The notes: generated by a model from the sequence alone, not told the origin. A stretch of DNA of 64,000 nt from Paenibacillus farraposensis (GCF_020736845.1 NZ_JAFFQR010000112.1:483903-547902), one strand, 5' to 3'. Shown: positions 8,545 through 17,735, numbered from the stretch's first letter. Translations and numbers: made by a program.

Positions 8545-9459
8545 TTACGACCCCATCGCTACACCCATCAATGCACATAAGCTTTTCATTTCAAGCTGCT
8601 CAAACTTGTCGACAATTTGCACATGATTCAGTGACAGCAGACAGCTGTCCAACCCACATGCTACTGGTACCTCACAGTGAATTGTAGCAAGCTTGCGTGA
8701 AATATGCAGCATATCCAGATCGCTTTCAATCTTTTTGCGCACCGATGGCGTCAACTGTTCCAAATTATCCAGAATACCTTCAATAGAGTCGTATTCCTGC
8801 ACCAGCTTGAGCGCCGTTTTCTCACCTATACCGCGTACTCCCGGGTAATTGTCGCTTGCATCCCCCATTAAGCCCTTGAGATCCACGATTTGGCGTGGCT
8901 TAAGCCCTTTTTCGGCCAACAGCGTCTCCGGTGTGTATACCATATAGTTGCCGTGGCCTTTTTTCATAATAATGACCCGTGTCCGCTCATCCACCAATTG
9001 GAGTAAATCATGATCGCCTGAGAGAATCATTACATCGATATCCTCATGTTGCGTATAATGGCGTGCGAGCGTACCAATACAATCATCCGCTTCAAAGCCT
9101 TCTGCTCCAATGTTGGGAATGCCAAGACTGTCCGTTACTTCACGAATCAATGCAAATTGGGGAATCAAATCATCCGGCGCGTCGCCGCGATTTCCCTTGT
9201 ACGCAGCAAAATGCTCTCCGCGAAAAGTCGTTCCGCCCATGTCCCAGCAGCAAATGACATGCGTAGGATCAAACGTTTGAACCGCATCCCAAAAATATCG
9301 AATAAAACCATATATAGCGTTCGTTGGCACCCCGGCTTTTGTGCGACGGATATATCCGTTAGCAGCGGTTGCATAATATGCGCGAAATAGCAGGGCCATG
9401 CCGTCAACCAGCATTATGGATTGTTCATTACGGTGTGTCACAGATTGTATTGCTCCCAT
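8545..9459 (-). CDS. 5'-3' exonuclease, PolA N-terminal-domain family (YpcP-like)
   Basis: 304 residues, matching the stand-alone version of the DNA polymerase I 5' nuclease domain. The acidic metal-binding clusters are present: MLVDGMALLFRAYY, GFEADDCIGTLA, LSGDHDLLQLV, and the helix-hairpin-helix GLMGDASDNYPGVRGIGEKTA. It is expected to remove flaps and RNA primers alongside PolA. The ribosome-binding site before the ATG at 9459 is weak, and an internal start at the later Met (MLVDGM) is possible. It is the last gene of a minus-strand run. Confidence 0.87.
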   Translation of the reverse strand: MGAIQSVTHRNEQSIMLVDGMALLFRAYYATAANGYIRRTKAGVPTNAIYGFIRYFWDAVQTFDPTHVICCWDMGGTTFRGEHFAAYKGNRGDAPDDLIPQFALIREVTDSLGIPNIGAEGFEADDCIGTLARHYTQHEDIDVMILSGDHDLLQLVDERTRVIIMKKGHGNYMVYTPETLLAEKGLKPRQIVDLKGLMGDASDNYPGVRGIGEKTALKLVQEYDSIEGILDNLEQLTPSVRKKIESDLDMLHISRKLATIHCEVPVACGLDSCLLSLNHVQIVDKFEQLEMKSLCALMGVAMGS

Positions 9460-9513
9460 TCATCATATTATCTAACCCCAACAGTATAACATATGACGAA
9501 GCGGAATTGGGCA

Positions 9514-9879
9514 TTATTGAATGCCCCATACCTTCTCAAATGTTTCCTCCTTGAAACCTACCGTTACTTTGTTCCCGTCTGTTACGATCGGACGCTTGAT
9601 CAATCTTCCATTCGAGGATAACAGCGAAATTTGCTTATCACGGCTCATATCTCCGAGCTTGTCTTTTAAATTCAGCTCCTTATATACCTCACCGCTCGTA
9701 TTGAAAAATTTTTTCAGTTCCAGCCCGCTTTTGCTGATCAATTGTTCCAGCTCCGCTGAAGTGGGCGGTTGTTCAAAGACAGGAATCAATTCCAGTTCAT
9801 ATCCCTGATTTTGCAGCCATTTTACTGCATTGCGGCAGGTGCCGCATTTGGAATACTGATAAATTTTCAGTTGACTCAT
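9514..9879 (-). CDS. Spx/ArsC (YusI-like) family protein
   Basis: 121 residues with the thioredoxin-like fold of the arsenate reductase/Spx family. The N-terminus reads QYSKCGTCRNAVKWL, so a CXXC pair (Cys-Gly-Thr-Cys) is present, and the family RPIV motif follows (LIKRPIVTDG). Classical ArsC uses CX5R and Spx binds RNA polymerase alpha; this member resembles the uncharacterised YusI branch, so its substrate is unknown. The start is the ATG after GGAGGG; the earlier in-frame start at 9936 would overlap the upstream gene. Confidence 0.75.
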   Translation of the reverse strand: MSQLKIYQYSKCGTCRNAVKWLQNQGYELELIPVFEQPPTSAELEQLISKSGLELKKFFNTSGEVYKELNLKDKLGDMSRDKQISLLSSNGRLIKRPIVTDGNKVTVGFKEETFEKVWGIQ

Positions 9880-9926
9880 TGTTAGGTTAGCCCTCCATTT
9901 GGTTTCAACTACTTTTGCAGATTGTA

Positions 9927-10883
9927 TTACGTACACCCCTGCGTTCTCAGCAACCTCTGCATTTGGGCCATATCGTCCGGTAGAGGAGCGTAGAACGTCA
10001 GCCGTTCCCCTGTCACAGGATGCATCAGGGACAACTCTGAGGCGTGCAGCGCTTGTCGGGACATTCGGGCATCCAGCTGTTCATATCGCTCCTGATGCGC
10101 CGCCTCATCGGGTATAGCCCGGTACATTTTGTCTCCAATCAACGGACAACCGATGTACGTCATATGCACGCGAATTTGGTGCGTACGCCCGGATTCCAGT
10201 TTCAGACCGATGCGGCTTCCTTCGCTCCATGCTTCCTCAAGCTTATACAGCGTCAAAGCGGGATAACCGTCTGGAGTTACCATTCTCACATGCGGATGAT
10301 CCGGATTGCGGTCAATCGGCCCATCCACCCGTCCTTCCTGTTGCTCAGGGCGTCCGTGTACCAGAGCCGTGTAGCGTTTATCTACCGTTCCCGCGATCAT
10401 CTGCTCGGAGATATGCTGGTGCACATATGGATTTTTAGCCACAACAAGCACACCTGACGTCTCCTGATCCAGACGATGAACAGGCCGGAACCGGAACTTT
10501 TCGCCTTTAGCCTGCCAATAATGCACAACCCCGTTGGCCAGTGTGCCTGTATAATGGCCATGAGTCGGATGGACAATGATACCCGCCGCCTTGTTCACAA
10601 CTAACAGGTGCTCATCCTCATATAAAATATCAAAAGGAATCGGTTCGGGCAAAATATCATCGGAGCTCTCGCGCTCCATCCGAATTTCCACCCGATCTCC
10701 TGCCTTTACCTTGACGCTGATATACACGCGTATCCCGTTCAGCATAATCCCCTGCTCTGTCAGCTTGAGTCTGGAGATCAGCTTTCGTGATATATTCATT
10801 CTTTTTTGTAAAATCGTCTTCAGCAGCATGCCCTCCTCCTCGGGAGAGATCATGTAGACGATAGGTTCATAGTACAAGCTCAT
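9927..10883 (-). CDS. RluA/RluD-family pseudouridine synthase
   Basis: 318 residues: an N-terminal S4-like RNA-binding segment (ISRKLISRLKLTEQG) followed by the synthase domain with catalytic Asp in HRLDQETSGV, plus GRTHQIRVHM. It isomerises specific uridines in rRNA or tRNA; the target cannot be read from sequence. I prefer the ATG at 10883, six bases after AGGAG; a GTG one codon upstream is possible. It is 21 bases downstream of the adenosyltransferase gene and probably co-transcribed. Confidence 0.85.
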   Translation of the reverse strand: MSLYYEPIVYMISPEEEGMLLKTILQKRMNISRKLISRLKLTEQGIMLNGIRVYISVKVKAGDRVEIRMERESSDDILPEPIPFDILYEDEHLLVVNKAAGIIVHPTHGHYTGTLANGVVHYWQAKGEKFRFRPVHRLDQETSGVLVVAKNPYVHQHISEQMIAGTVDKRYTALVHGRPEQQEGRVDGPIDRNPDHPHVRMVTPDGYPALTLYKLEEAWSEGSRIGLKLESGRTHQIRVHMTYIGCPLIGDKMYRAIPDEAAHQERYEQLDARMSRQALHASELSLMHPVTGERLTFYAPLPDDMAQMQRLLRTQGCT

Positions 10884-10904
10884 CACAAACTCCTGGCTGC
10901 CTCC

Positions 10905-11468
10905 TTATTTGCGGAACACTTTCTTGCTCCGTACATATTCGACATCGGGTACACCTTGGCGTACATTCGCCGTGCGGGCCACGACAAAGAAATAGTCGGA
11001 TAGACGGTTCAAATATCGCCGTACTGCAGGATTGATTTCTGTATGCTTACCCAGTGTGACAGCACGGCGTTCTGCACGGCGGCATACGGTACGGCAGACA
11101 TGAAGCGTAGAAGCCAAGGTGCTGCCACCCGGTATTATAAAACGCTCCACCTTGGGATTTTCCTCCTGGCATGCATCAATCCAGCCTTCCAGCCGCTCTG
11201 CCAGCTCGTCCTTCACCTTATATTTGCTTTCATTGATTTTAACAAAAGCCAAATCCGAGCCGCAATCAAACAGCTCCTGCTGTATTTCCTCCAATTGAGC
11301 CCGGATATCCGCGAATTTTTCTCCTTCGGCAAAGCTGATGGCTTGGCCTACAAAGCAGTTCAGCTCATCAATTGTGCCGTATGCTTCCACACGGTCATCG
11401 TCTTTGGACACCCGACCGCCGATCACCGAGGTTTGCCCTTCATCTCCTGTTCTCGTATAAATTCCCAC
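10905..11468 (-). CDS. pduO: ATP:cob(I)alamin adenosyltransferase, PduO type
   Basis: 187 residues. The PduO family motif TRTGDEGQTSVIGG at the N-terminus binds ATP, and the RxxCRRAER helix (CRTVCRRAERRAV) and NRLSDYFFVVAR complete the active site between subunits. It transfers the adenosyl group to cob(I)alamin to make coenzyme B12. No cobalamin-dependent enzyme is encoded nearby, so the gene gives no pathway hint here. Confidence 0.92.
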   Translation of the reverse strand: MGIYTRTGDEGQTSVIGGRVSKDDDRVEAYGTIDELNCFVGQAISFAEGEKFADIRAQLEEIQQELFDCGSDLAFVKINESKYKVKDELAERLEGWIDACQEENPKVERFIIPGGSTLASTLHVCRTVCRRAERRAVTLGKHTEINPAVRRYLNRLSDYFFVVARTANVRQGVPDVEYVRSKKVFRK

Positions 11469-11486
11469 CGTACCTCATCCCCCTTA

Positions 11487-12053
11487 TCATTCCGTGAGTG
11501 CTTTCAGCACCTTGATCGCTTCTTCCTTATTGCTTGTACGTGGCGGTACGGTAGCAAATAATGTGTTGGAGTTGTATTTTAATTCCCTGAACATTTTCAT
11601 CTGCTCCACAGGAATACCATATAAATGAGTTTCCTGAATTACATCTGTCCCTTCTTCCCCCTGCTTTCTCTGAAATACGCCGCCCTCAAATACACCTCGG
11701 GGATACGTTTTTTTGTCAAAGGCATCGTCTAACGGCAGATTCGAGCCATTCTGTCCGTACAGCTTCATATCCTCTTCCGGTAAAAGAAACAGATCATGCT
11801 CGCCAGCCGCATATTCAACGACCAGCTTTTGCTGGTTATACAGCGGGCTGACTGAAATTTCGATTTTGGGAGCCTGCTCTCCCAGCTTGTCCTTAAGCTT
11901 TTGTGTCAGCTCATCTCGAAGGACTGAAGCATCCCCTTTATCCATAATAAAAATGGAGAAGCTGTCCTTGTCCCGTCCGCCGCATCCAGCCAATAGTACG
12001 AGTGTGAGCATTCCGATCAACCAAGGAGAAAGCCTTTTTAGTCCTGCTCGCAT
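11487..12053 (-). CDS. Lipoprotein of unknown function
   Basis: 188 residues. A hydrophobic N-terminus ends in the lipobox LLAGC, so the protein should be lipid-anchored on the outer face of the membrane with a mature chain of about 165 residues. The mature part has a pattern (hydrophobic strand, then helix) that recalls periplasmic-binding folds, but it is too short for a full solute-binding protein. It is the first gene of a run that continues into the adenosyltransferase 18 bases downstream. Confidence 0.7.
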   Translation of the reverse strand: MRAGLKRLSPWLIGMLTLVLLAGCGGRDKDSFSIFIMDKGDASVLRDELTQKLKDKLGEQAPKIEISVSPLYNQQKLVVEYAAGEHDLFLLPEEDMKLYGQNGSNLPLDDAFDKKTYPRGVFEGGVFQRKQGEEGTDVIQETHLYGIPVEQMKMFRELKYNSNTLFATVPPRTSNKEEAIKVLKALTE

Positions 12054-12101
12054 ATGTACGCCCCCTCTTCCATGCCACTAATATATCATAAGAGGTGAAC
12101 G

Positions 12102-12127
12102 CAAAAAAAGAAGGCCTAGCGGCCTTC
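12102..12127 (-). terminator. Terminator of the Spo0E-like gene
   Basis: GAAGGCC-gcta-GGCCTTC followed by seven T on the minus strand, about 25 bases past the stop. Confidence 0.92.
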
Positions 12128-12153
12128 TCGAACCTTCAACTAACCTGGCACAG

Positions 12154-12360
12154 TTATATCCTGCATTCTATACCATACAGCTTCATGTATTCATTGATTT
12201 TCAAATCGAGCTTACAGCTAATCTCGATAACAAGATCAGAGGTGAAGGACTGCTCTTCCTCAAATAACCGCAGCATCTCATTACGCAGAAGCAAAACTTC
12301 ATTTTCCAGGGAGATGTCGTGTCCTATGGAACGCGGTATATGATAAGCAATAGATGACAT
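12154..12360 (-). CDS. Spo0E-like aspartyl-phosphate phosphatase
   Basis: 68 residues. The helical hairpin ends in the family signature SxxLDxxI (ISCKLDLKINEYMKL). Spo0E-type proteins dephosphorylate Spo0A~P and so delay sporulation. The start is the ATG seven bases after AGGAGG; an ATG two codons earlier is only one base from that site and is unlikely. It is monocistronic, with a strong terminator. Confidence 0.82.
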   Translation of the reverse strand: MSSIAYHIPRSIGHDISLENEVLLLRNEMLRLFEEEQSFTSDLVIEISCKLDLKINEYMKLYGIECRI

Positions 12361-12485
12361 GAGCATTCCTCCTGCAATGGAAAAATGAATTTTGCTGCTT
12401 CGAAATAAAATACTTTTTTTATGATTTACCCACGAGTGGTATTCCAAACTATCATGCAGTATGCACATTATGATTCTGAGAATGT

Positions 12486-13547
12486 TTATGCTTCATTTAG
12501 CGCCGTCCTTTTATCTGGAGAAACGGCTTTTTTCGTTTTTCGAATCCGATCCGTGAACCACCGCTCAATGATCCGGTAGGACAGATCCGAGACGATAAGG
12601 GACAGGCTCAGCGATAAGACCGCATAGACCCAGAATGTGGGTGCTCCGATCATAGCGCTGAGTTTTGGGGCGAGTATCTTTAAACCAAACATGACCATCG
12701 TGTGCCACATGTACAAGCTAAAACTGATACGTCCAAGGTAGTGCATGACTTGGGATCGGAGCAACTGCGCTAATAGTCCGGACTCTTGCACAATACCGAT
12801 AAACAGCAGAAAGGCCAGCGGAAGCGCGATGATGATAGGCGTATCCAGCGCGTAGTAGCTCCAAAACATCCCCGATAGATATATTATTCCGCTGAAATAA
12901 AAGCCCGGACTCCGATCCCAGCTCCTTGATAGGCTGTTCCGGCTGATATAAAAGATCACTCCCACGGCAAAAAACAACATATCCTTACGGTAATACACCA
13001 GCACGACACAGAGCGTAACCAGCAGGGCGTAGACTGCATATTTCGCAATTCTAGGGAGCGAGCAACTTCGGGCGGTGGCCCATACTGAGGCAGCAATTAG
13101 ATAGAACGCTAATTCATAACTTAACGACCAAGCCACGATCTGAGCAATCGGCAGCGGGAAGATCCCCGGCAGCATAAGCGCGTTTGAGAAGAAATGGATA
13201 ATGTAATCCCTGACACTTATCCCGGTCATCCATTTATACCCAACGAACGGCCCGACAGCAAATATCATCAAATGGATTGTAAGGAATACCGGGTATATCC
13301 GGAGGAATCGATTTTTGGCAAACTCCCAGATGGATCCCTTACTGACGAGACTTCCTGTAATTAGATAGCCGCTTATCACAAAAAATAGATTTACGGAAAT
13401 TGGCCCCGCGTAGTTCAGGAGGAAGATGGAATTTGTTTGTTCCGGGATGTATCCCTCAAGTACCGATGATCCATAAATATGGTACAGGACAATAGATAGG
13501 GCCAAAAGTCCTCTGAGGCCCGTTAATGACTTATTTTCGTTTTTCAT
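12486..13547 (-). CDS. Membrane acyltransferase, family 3 (OafA/YrhL-like)
   Basis: 353 residues with about ten hydrophobic segments. The N-terminus reads LTGLRGLLALSIVLYH, holding the conserved Arg and His of acyltransferase 3 proteins, and VNLFFVISGYL follows in the second segment. Such proteins move acyl groups across the membrane onto surface sugars. No SGNH domain is attached. Its ATG overlaps the stop of the upstream Pmp3-like gene (ATGA), so both are translated together. The acceptor is unknown. Confidence 0.85.
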   Translation of the reverse strand: MKNENKSLTGLRGLLALSIVLYHIYGSSVLEGYIPEQTNSIFLLNYAGPISVNLFFVISGYLITGSLVSKGSIWEFAKNRFLRIYPVFLTIHLMIFAVGPFVGYKWMTGISVRDYIIHFFSNALMLPGIFPLPIAQIVAWSLSYELAFYLIAASVWATARSCSLPRIAKYAVYALLVTLCVVLVYYRKDMLFFAVGVIFYISRNSLSRSWDRSPGFYFSGIIYLSGMFWSYYALDTPIIIALPLAFLLFIGIVQESGLLAQLLRSQVMHYLGRISFSLYMWHTMVMFGLKILAPKLSAMIGAPTFWVYAVLSLSLSLIVSDLSYRIIERWFTDRIRKTKKAVSPDKRTALNEA

Positions 13548-13738
13548 TCATTTTGGATCGCTTTGATCAGTTTTTCGTTACGTTTGTCCGCCTTGTGGCT
13601 ACCTACGACCGCGAATGCATGTATAACCCCTAGTATCCAAAATAGACATCGAAGCAGCAGATTTAATAGCGCCTGACCAGGTTTGCCGCATAGTAGCACC
13701 GCTCTAGGTGGTAGAAAAGGGGCTATTAAATATCTCAT
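13544..13738 (-). CDS. Pmp3/YqaE (UPF0057) small membrane protein
   Basis: 64 residues with two membrane segments and the family core PFLPPRAVLLCGKPGQALLN and GVIHAFAVV. Pmp3 proteins affect membrane potential and salt tolerance in yeast and plants; the bacterial role is unclear. The charged C-terminal tail (about 15 residues) is longer than in the shortest family members. It overlaps the acyltransferase start by four bases. Confidence 0.87.
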   Translation of the reverse strand: MRYLIAPFLPPRAVLLCGKPGQALLNLLLRCLFWILGVIHAFAVVGSHKADKRNEKLIKAIQNE

Positions 13739-13794
13739 CCGAACACGTCCCTCTATTTGTATATCCTTCCTTCATTAAATATAAAAAAATAATT

Positions 13795-15006
13795 TTAACC
13801 TTCTTTTTTTATTTTTTCTACAAAATGGCCAATCCGATCCAACGCTTCTGTCAGCTGGCTGACTGAGGTTGCATAGGAGCAGCGAAGGTAGCCTTCGCCT
13901 CCCAATCCGAACACATTCCCCGGCACAGCCGCAACCTTCGCTTCTGTCAAAAGGCGCTGTGCAAATTCATCCGAGCTCATCCCTGTGCTTTGAATGCTAG
14001 GGAAAACGTAGAAAGCCCCTCGCGGCTCGTGGCATTCCAGACCAATCTCCCGGAATCCGTCAACCATCAGACGGCGGCGCTGATTATACGCTTCGACCAT
14101 CCGGTCCTTCTCGCCCAAGCCATTTTGCAGGCCTTCCAGTGCCGCAACTTGTCCCATAGAGGGGGCGCACATGACGGTGTATTGATGAATTTTGAGCATA
14201 GCTGCAATCAGATCGGGATGTCCGCACGTATATCCAATACGCCAGCCTGTCATAGCAAAGGCTTTGGAAAAACCGCTGACAAGAATGGTCCGATCCATCA
14301 TCCCCGGCACAGAAGCAAAGCTGACATGCTTCCCGTCATAATTCAATTCAGCGTAAATTTCATCTGAAATAACGATTAAGTCATGCTTTTCCACGACTTC
14401 CGCAATCGGGAGCCAATCTTCATAAGTCATCGTAGCCCCGGTCGGATTGCTCGGATAACATAAAATCAGCACTTTGGATTTAGGCGTAATTTGGGCCTCC
14501 AGGGCCTCAGCGGTCAGCTTGAATTCATCTTTGGCAAACGTTTCAATGCCAACCGGAATCCCGCCCCCAATCGAGGTGATTGGAGAATATGAAATATAAC
14601 ATGGCTCTGGAACGAGAATTTCGTCACCGGGTACGATCAACGCACGTAAAGCAAGATCAATCGCCTCGCTGCCGCCAACCGTTACGATAATTTCCTTTTT
14701 CGGGTCATAATGGACGTCAAATTGCTCATTCAGATATTCACTAATCGCTTCACGCAATTCTGGTGTTCCCGCATTGGACGTATAGCTGGTAAAGCCCCGC
14801 TCTAATGAATAGACGCAGGCTTCCCGCATATGCCAAGGGGTTGTGAAATCCGGTTCGCCTACCCCAAGCGTAATAATATCCTTGTTGCCTCCCACCAAGT
14901 CGAAAAACTTGCGGATGCCCGAAGACGGGATTTCGCGCACCAGCGGGGACAAATAGGAACTCATAGCTTTGCTGCTATCGGTAAATGCTTCTGATTTGAG
15001 ATTCAT
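13795..15006 (-). CDS. Class I/II PLP aminotransferase (AlaT/PatA-like)
   Basis: 403 residues. The PLP lysine lies in SGFSKAFAMTGWRIGY; NPTGA and SDEIYAEL are also present. It follows an Lrp-type regulator gene by 12 bases, the arrangement of alaR-alaT (yugG-yugH) in B. subtilis, where the enzyme is an alanine transaminase. Aromatic substrates are possible on sequence alone. Co-transcription with the regulator is very likely. Confidence 0.83.
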   Translation of the reverse strand: MNLKSEAFTDSSKAMSSYLSPLVREIPSSGIRKFFDLVGGNKDIITLGVGEPDFTTPWHMREACVYSLERGFTSYTSNAGTPELREAISEYLNEQFDVHYDPKKEIIVTVGGSEAIDLALRALIVPGDEILVPEPCYISYSPITSIGGGIPVGIETFAKDEFKLTAEALEAQITPKSKVLILCYPSNPTGATMTYEDWLPIAEVVEKHDLIVISDEIYAELNYDGKHVSFASVPGMMDRTILVSGFSKAFAMTGWRIGYTCGHPDLIAAMLKIHQYTVMCAPSMGQVAALEGLQNGLGEKDRMVEAYNQRRRLMVDGFREIGLECHEPRGAFYVFPSIQSTGMSSDEFAQRLLTEAKVAAVPGNVFGLGGEGYLRCSYATSVSQLTEALDRIGHFVEKIKKEG

Positions 15007-15018
15007 CCTGATCTTCCT

Positions 15019-15519
15019 TTACGGCGAAATCATCAGACGATTATCTTCCTGATGGTCTTCAAAGATAATTCCGTCCTGCTTATATTTTTTAAGCGTAAAA
15101 TTGGTCTTGGTCGATAATACCGAGTCAATCGGTGACAACTTTTCCGATACAAAATTAGCAACCTCACGAAGATTTCGGCCTTCAACTTCCACCAGCAAGT
15201 CGTATGCCCCGGACATGAGATAAACGGATTTAACTTGCGGATACAAATAAATCCGTTCGGCAATGCCTTCAAAACCTCTTCCGCGCTCCGGTGTAATCTG
15301 TACTTCGATCAAAGCAGTGACCTTCTCGTCATCGACTTTATCCCAATTGACCACAGCGGCGTACTTGACAATCACATGCTGGTCTTCGAGCTCTTTTATT
15401 GATCTACGCACATCCTGCTCGTCAACCCCCAGCAAAGTAGCCAGCAAAGTCGGTGTTCTTCTTGCATCTTCTTTTAACAATTCCAGTACTTTTAATTTCA
15501 AATCATCCAGTTCTGTCAT
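15019..15519 (-). CDS. Lrp/AsnC-family transcriptional regulator (AlaR-like)
   Basis: 166 residues: an N-terminal winged helix-turn-helix (LLATLLGVDEQDVRRSIKEL) and a C-terminal RAM ligand domain with VYLMSGAYDLLVEVEG. It probably controls the aminotransferase gene downstream in response to an amino acid. The start is the ATG after GGAGG; an upstream in-frame ATG overlaps the ribosome-binding site. Confidence 0.85.
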   Translation of the reverse strand: MTELDDLKLKVLELLKEDARRTPTLLATLLGVDEQDVRRSIKELEDQHVIVKYAAVVNWDKVDDEKVTALIEVQITPERGRGFEGIAERIYLYPQVKSVYLMSGAYDLLVEVEGRNLREVANFVSEKLSPIDSVLSTKTNFTLKKYKQDGIIFEDHQEDNRLMISP

Positions 15520-15591
15520 TCTACATAAGACCTCCATTAAAAGAGATTACTATACATCATACAATACGTACTTTAAACCTGCAAAGAAAAA

Positions 15592-15624
15592 CCGTCCGAC
15601 CCGGTAAATCCGGCAGACGGACGG
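15592..15624 (-). terminator. Terminator of the spore-coat gene pair
   Basis: CCGTCCG...CGGACGG with an inner CCGG/CCGG block, followed by TTTTTC on the minus strand, 40 bases past the coat gene stop. Confidence 0.85.
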
Positions 15625-15663
15625 CTATTATGGGAATTTGCTTTTAAGGATGGAGTGTCGCGT

Positions 15664-16050
15664 TTACATATAATAAGGGTTGTGCTGTTGGGAAGGCTGA
15701 CCCTGCTGCTGCATAGGCTGACCATATCCTCTTACAGAGGACGATTTTTGCTGAATGAACTGCTGGCACTCCTGTTGTTTCTTGCGAGCCTCTTGAATCT
15801 GTTTGTCCAAATCGACGCGCAGTGCCTTGGACGAGGCAGAATACATATTGTTCTGACTCATCAGACGGTACAAATCGCCTTGCAGACGAAGCGTATCATT
15901 CGTAAGGTCGGTGAACAGCTGGCGTACAGATTGACAATTGGACTCGGTAGTCGCCGTTGTATACTCCCCAACTGTACGTTTCATATCAGTAAGAATGGTA
16001 TGGAGCAAATCTTGTTCGGGCATAAATGACATATTGTTCTGTGAATACAT
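15664..16050 (-). CDS. CotF-like spore coat protein
   Basis: 128 residues. A helical core with Gln- and Asp-rich helices (EQDLLHTILTDMKRTVGEY, DTLRLQGDLYRLMSQ) matches the CotF family of spore coat proteins, and the tail is a Gln/Pro/Tyr-rich low-complexity segment ending PYYM. It is made in the mother cell during sporulation if the family assignment holds. It lies 33 bases after a smaller gene of the same type. Confidence 0.75.
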   Translation of the reverse strand: MYSQNNMSFMPEQDLLHTILTDMKRTVGEYTTATTESNCQSVRQLFTDLTNDTLRLQGDLYRLMSQNNMYSASSKALRVDLDKQIQEARKKQQECQQFIQQKSSSVRGYGQPMQQQGQPSQQHNPYYM

Positions 16051-16083
16051 CCTGTCATACCTCCTTTATTGGTGAATGCTAAG

Positions 16084-16320
16084 TTACTGCTGCGGTTGCA
16101 TAGGAGCAAGCTGTTGGTGCTGTTGAAGGGCATTGAAGAGCAAGTTTAAGTGGTGTTCGTGTGTTCTCGCGAACTGCAAGCAGGCTTGTTGAATGGCTGG
16201 CTGCTGAATAGACGCTGCTGTCGCCGCACATTGCTTGAGCAAAAGTTCTTCATTAGAAATGGAGTCCACGATGTACTCCAGCTCTTTGCCAGTCAAAGGT
16301 TGCATGTTCATAGATTGCAT
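16084..16320 (-). CDS. Small CotF-like / coat-associated protein
   Basis: 78 residues of helical, Gln- and Ala-rich sequence with the pattern LTGKELEYIVDSISNEELLLKQC seen in the N-terminal half of CotF/YhcQ-type coat proteins. The tail is Gln/Pro-rich. The start is the ATG eight bases after AAGGAGG; an upstream in-frame start lacks a site. It is probably co-expressed with the coat gene downstream. Confidence 0.65.
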   Translation of the reverse strand: MQSMNMQPLTGKELEYIVDSISNEELLLKQCAATAASIQQPAIQQACLQFARTHEHHLNLLFNALQQHQQLAPMQPQQ

Positions 16321-16434
16321 AGTCTGTGCCTCCTTAAATGTTTTGTTGCACACTGGTTATCTTGTCCGTTTCACGAAATACTATGTACGACATATATGAG
16401 ATACTACATATTGCCTATAAGGAGTGCTATGGTT

Positions 16435-17673
16435 ATGGATCTAATTAGTGGAAATACGTTTTGGCGGAGTACCTTGAAGCAGACGCCGGACTTTCCGCCT
16501 TTGGCTGAGGATTTGGATTGTGACGTGCTGATCATCGGAGGCGGGATAAGTGGGTCGCTCTGCGCTTGGCTGTTGGGAGAACGACATGTAGACACCGTGG
16601 TTATCGACAAGCGCAAGCTGGTACATGGAAGTTCTTTGGCGAATACCGGATTGCTGAAACATAGCAATGATAAGACCTTGACCTCTTTCATCCATACGTT
16701 CGGTGAGGCTAACGGCGTGCTGTTTTACCGTATGTGCAATGATGCTCTGGATCAGTTGGAAAAGCTGGCTACCACACTGGATATCGATCCTTTTTTTATT
16801 CGACGGAGCAGCCTGTACTATGCGAGTACACCGGAGGATGTGCAGATTCTACAGGAGGAATACAAACAGCTAACCCAGTTTGGGTTCCCGGTGGAATACT
16901 GGGATGAGCCGCAGGTGGCTGCGCGGTTTCCTTTTCGAAGACCAGCGGCATTGTACACCCGCGAGGATGCCGAGGTTAATCCATTTCGGTTTGCCCATGG
17001 ATTGCTGCAATCCGCGAACCGTCTTGGTGTGCGCTTGTATGAGTATACGGAAGCCAAGCATTTGGAATTTGGCAAAAATGAGATCGTTTGCCATACCAGC
17101 GATGGCGCCATTCGGGCGAAAAAAGTCATTTTTGCGACAGGATATGAAACTCAGGAGATTAAAAAAGATCGAGGAGCCATACTTGAAAGCTCTTATGCCA
17201 TCGTCACCAATCCCGTTGGAAATTCATCTTTGTGGCATGAGCAGTGTCTGATCTGGGAAACCGCACGGCCCTATCTATACATACGCTCGACCCGGGAAGG
17301 ACGTATCATTATCGGCGGTTTGGATGAACCAGTGCTGGACTCGAACCAGCGTGAAATCAGGCTGCTGCACCAACAGAAAAAGCTGTTGCAAGCATTACAG
17401 GAGCATTTTCCCGATGTGCCATTTCGGATTGATTATGCATGGGCTGCCGTGTTTGGCTCCTCTCATGACGGACTGCCGTATATTGGTCCGCATCCGCGTT
17501 TCCCGAACTGCTACTTTGTAGAGGGATATGGTGGAAACGGGACGGTTACCAGTATGATAGCCGCGCAACTATTGGCTGATGAACTGACAGGCACACAGCG
17601 ACCTGAACTGGAGCTTTTTTCACTGACTCGCACGACCAGACCATCATCCGAAACAACCAAGCCGCTGACTTAA
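16435..17673 (+). CDS. FAD-dependent amino acid/amine oxidoreductase (DAO family)
   Basis: About 412 residues. The dinucleotide-binding motif GGGISGSLCAWLL follows CDVLII near residue 40, and the C-terminal FAD-contact region reads GLPYIGPHPRFPNCYFVEGYGGNG, as in the DadA/glycine oxidase family. The substrate is not evident. A run of reading frame upstream of 16429 overlaps the divergent coat gene and has no start site. AAGGAG is four bases before the ATG at 16429 and ten before that at 16435, so either could be used. Confidence 0.8.
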   Translation: MDLISGNTFWRSTLKQTPDFPPLAEDLDCDVLIIGGGISGSLCAWLLGERHVDTVVIDKRKLVHGSSLANTGLLKHSNDKTLTSFIHTFGEANGVLFYRMCNDALDQLEKLATTLDIDPFFIRRSSLYYASTPEDVQILQEEYKQLTQFGFPVEYWDEPQVAARFPFRRPAALYTREDAEVNPFRFAHGLLQSANRLGVRLYEYTEAKHLEFGKNEIVCHTSDGAIRAKKVIFATGYETQEIKKDRGAILESSYAIVTNPVGNSSLWHEQCLIWETARPYLYIRSTREGRIIIGGLDEPVLDSNQREIRLLHQQKKLLQALQEHFPDVPFRIDYAWAAVFGSSHDGLPYIGPHPRFPNCYFVEGYGGNGTVTSMIAAQLLADELTGTQRPELELFSLTRTTRPSSETTKPLT

Positions 17674-17685
17674 TCATAGGGAAAC

Positions 17686-17735
17686 GCAAAAAACCTCCTT
17701 TCGACATCTATACCGATGCTGGAGGTTTTTTTAAT
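17686..17735. terminator. Bidirectional terminator
   Basis: AAAAAACCTCC...GGAGGTTTTTTT with ATC/GAT pairing inside, between two convergent genes. T runs exist on both strands. Confidence 0.85.
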
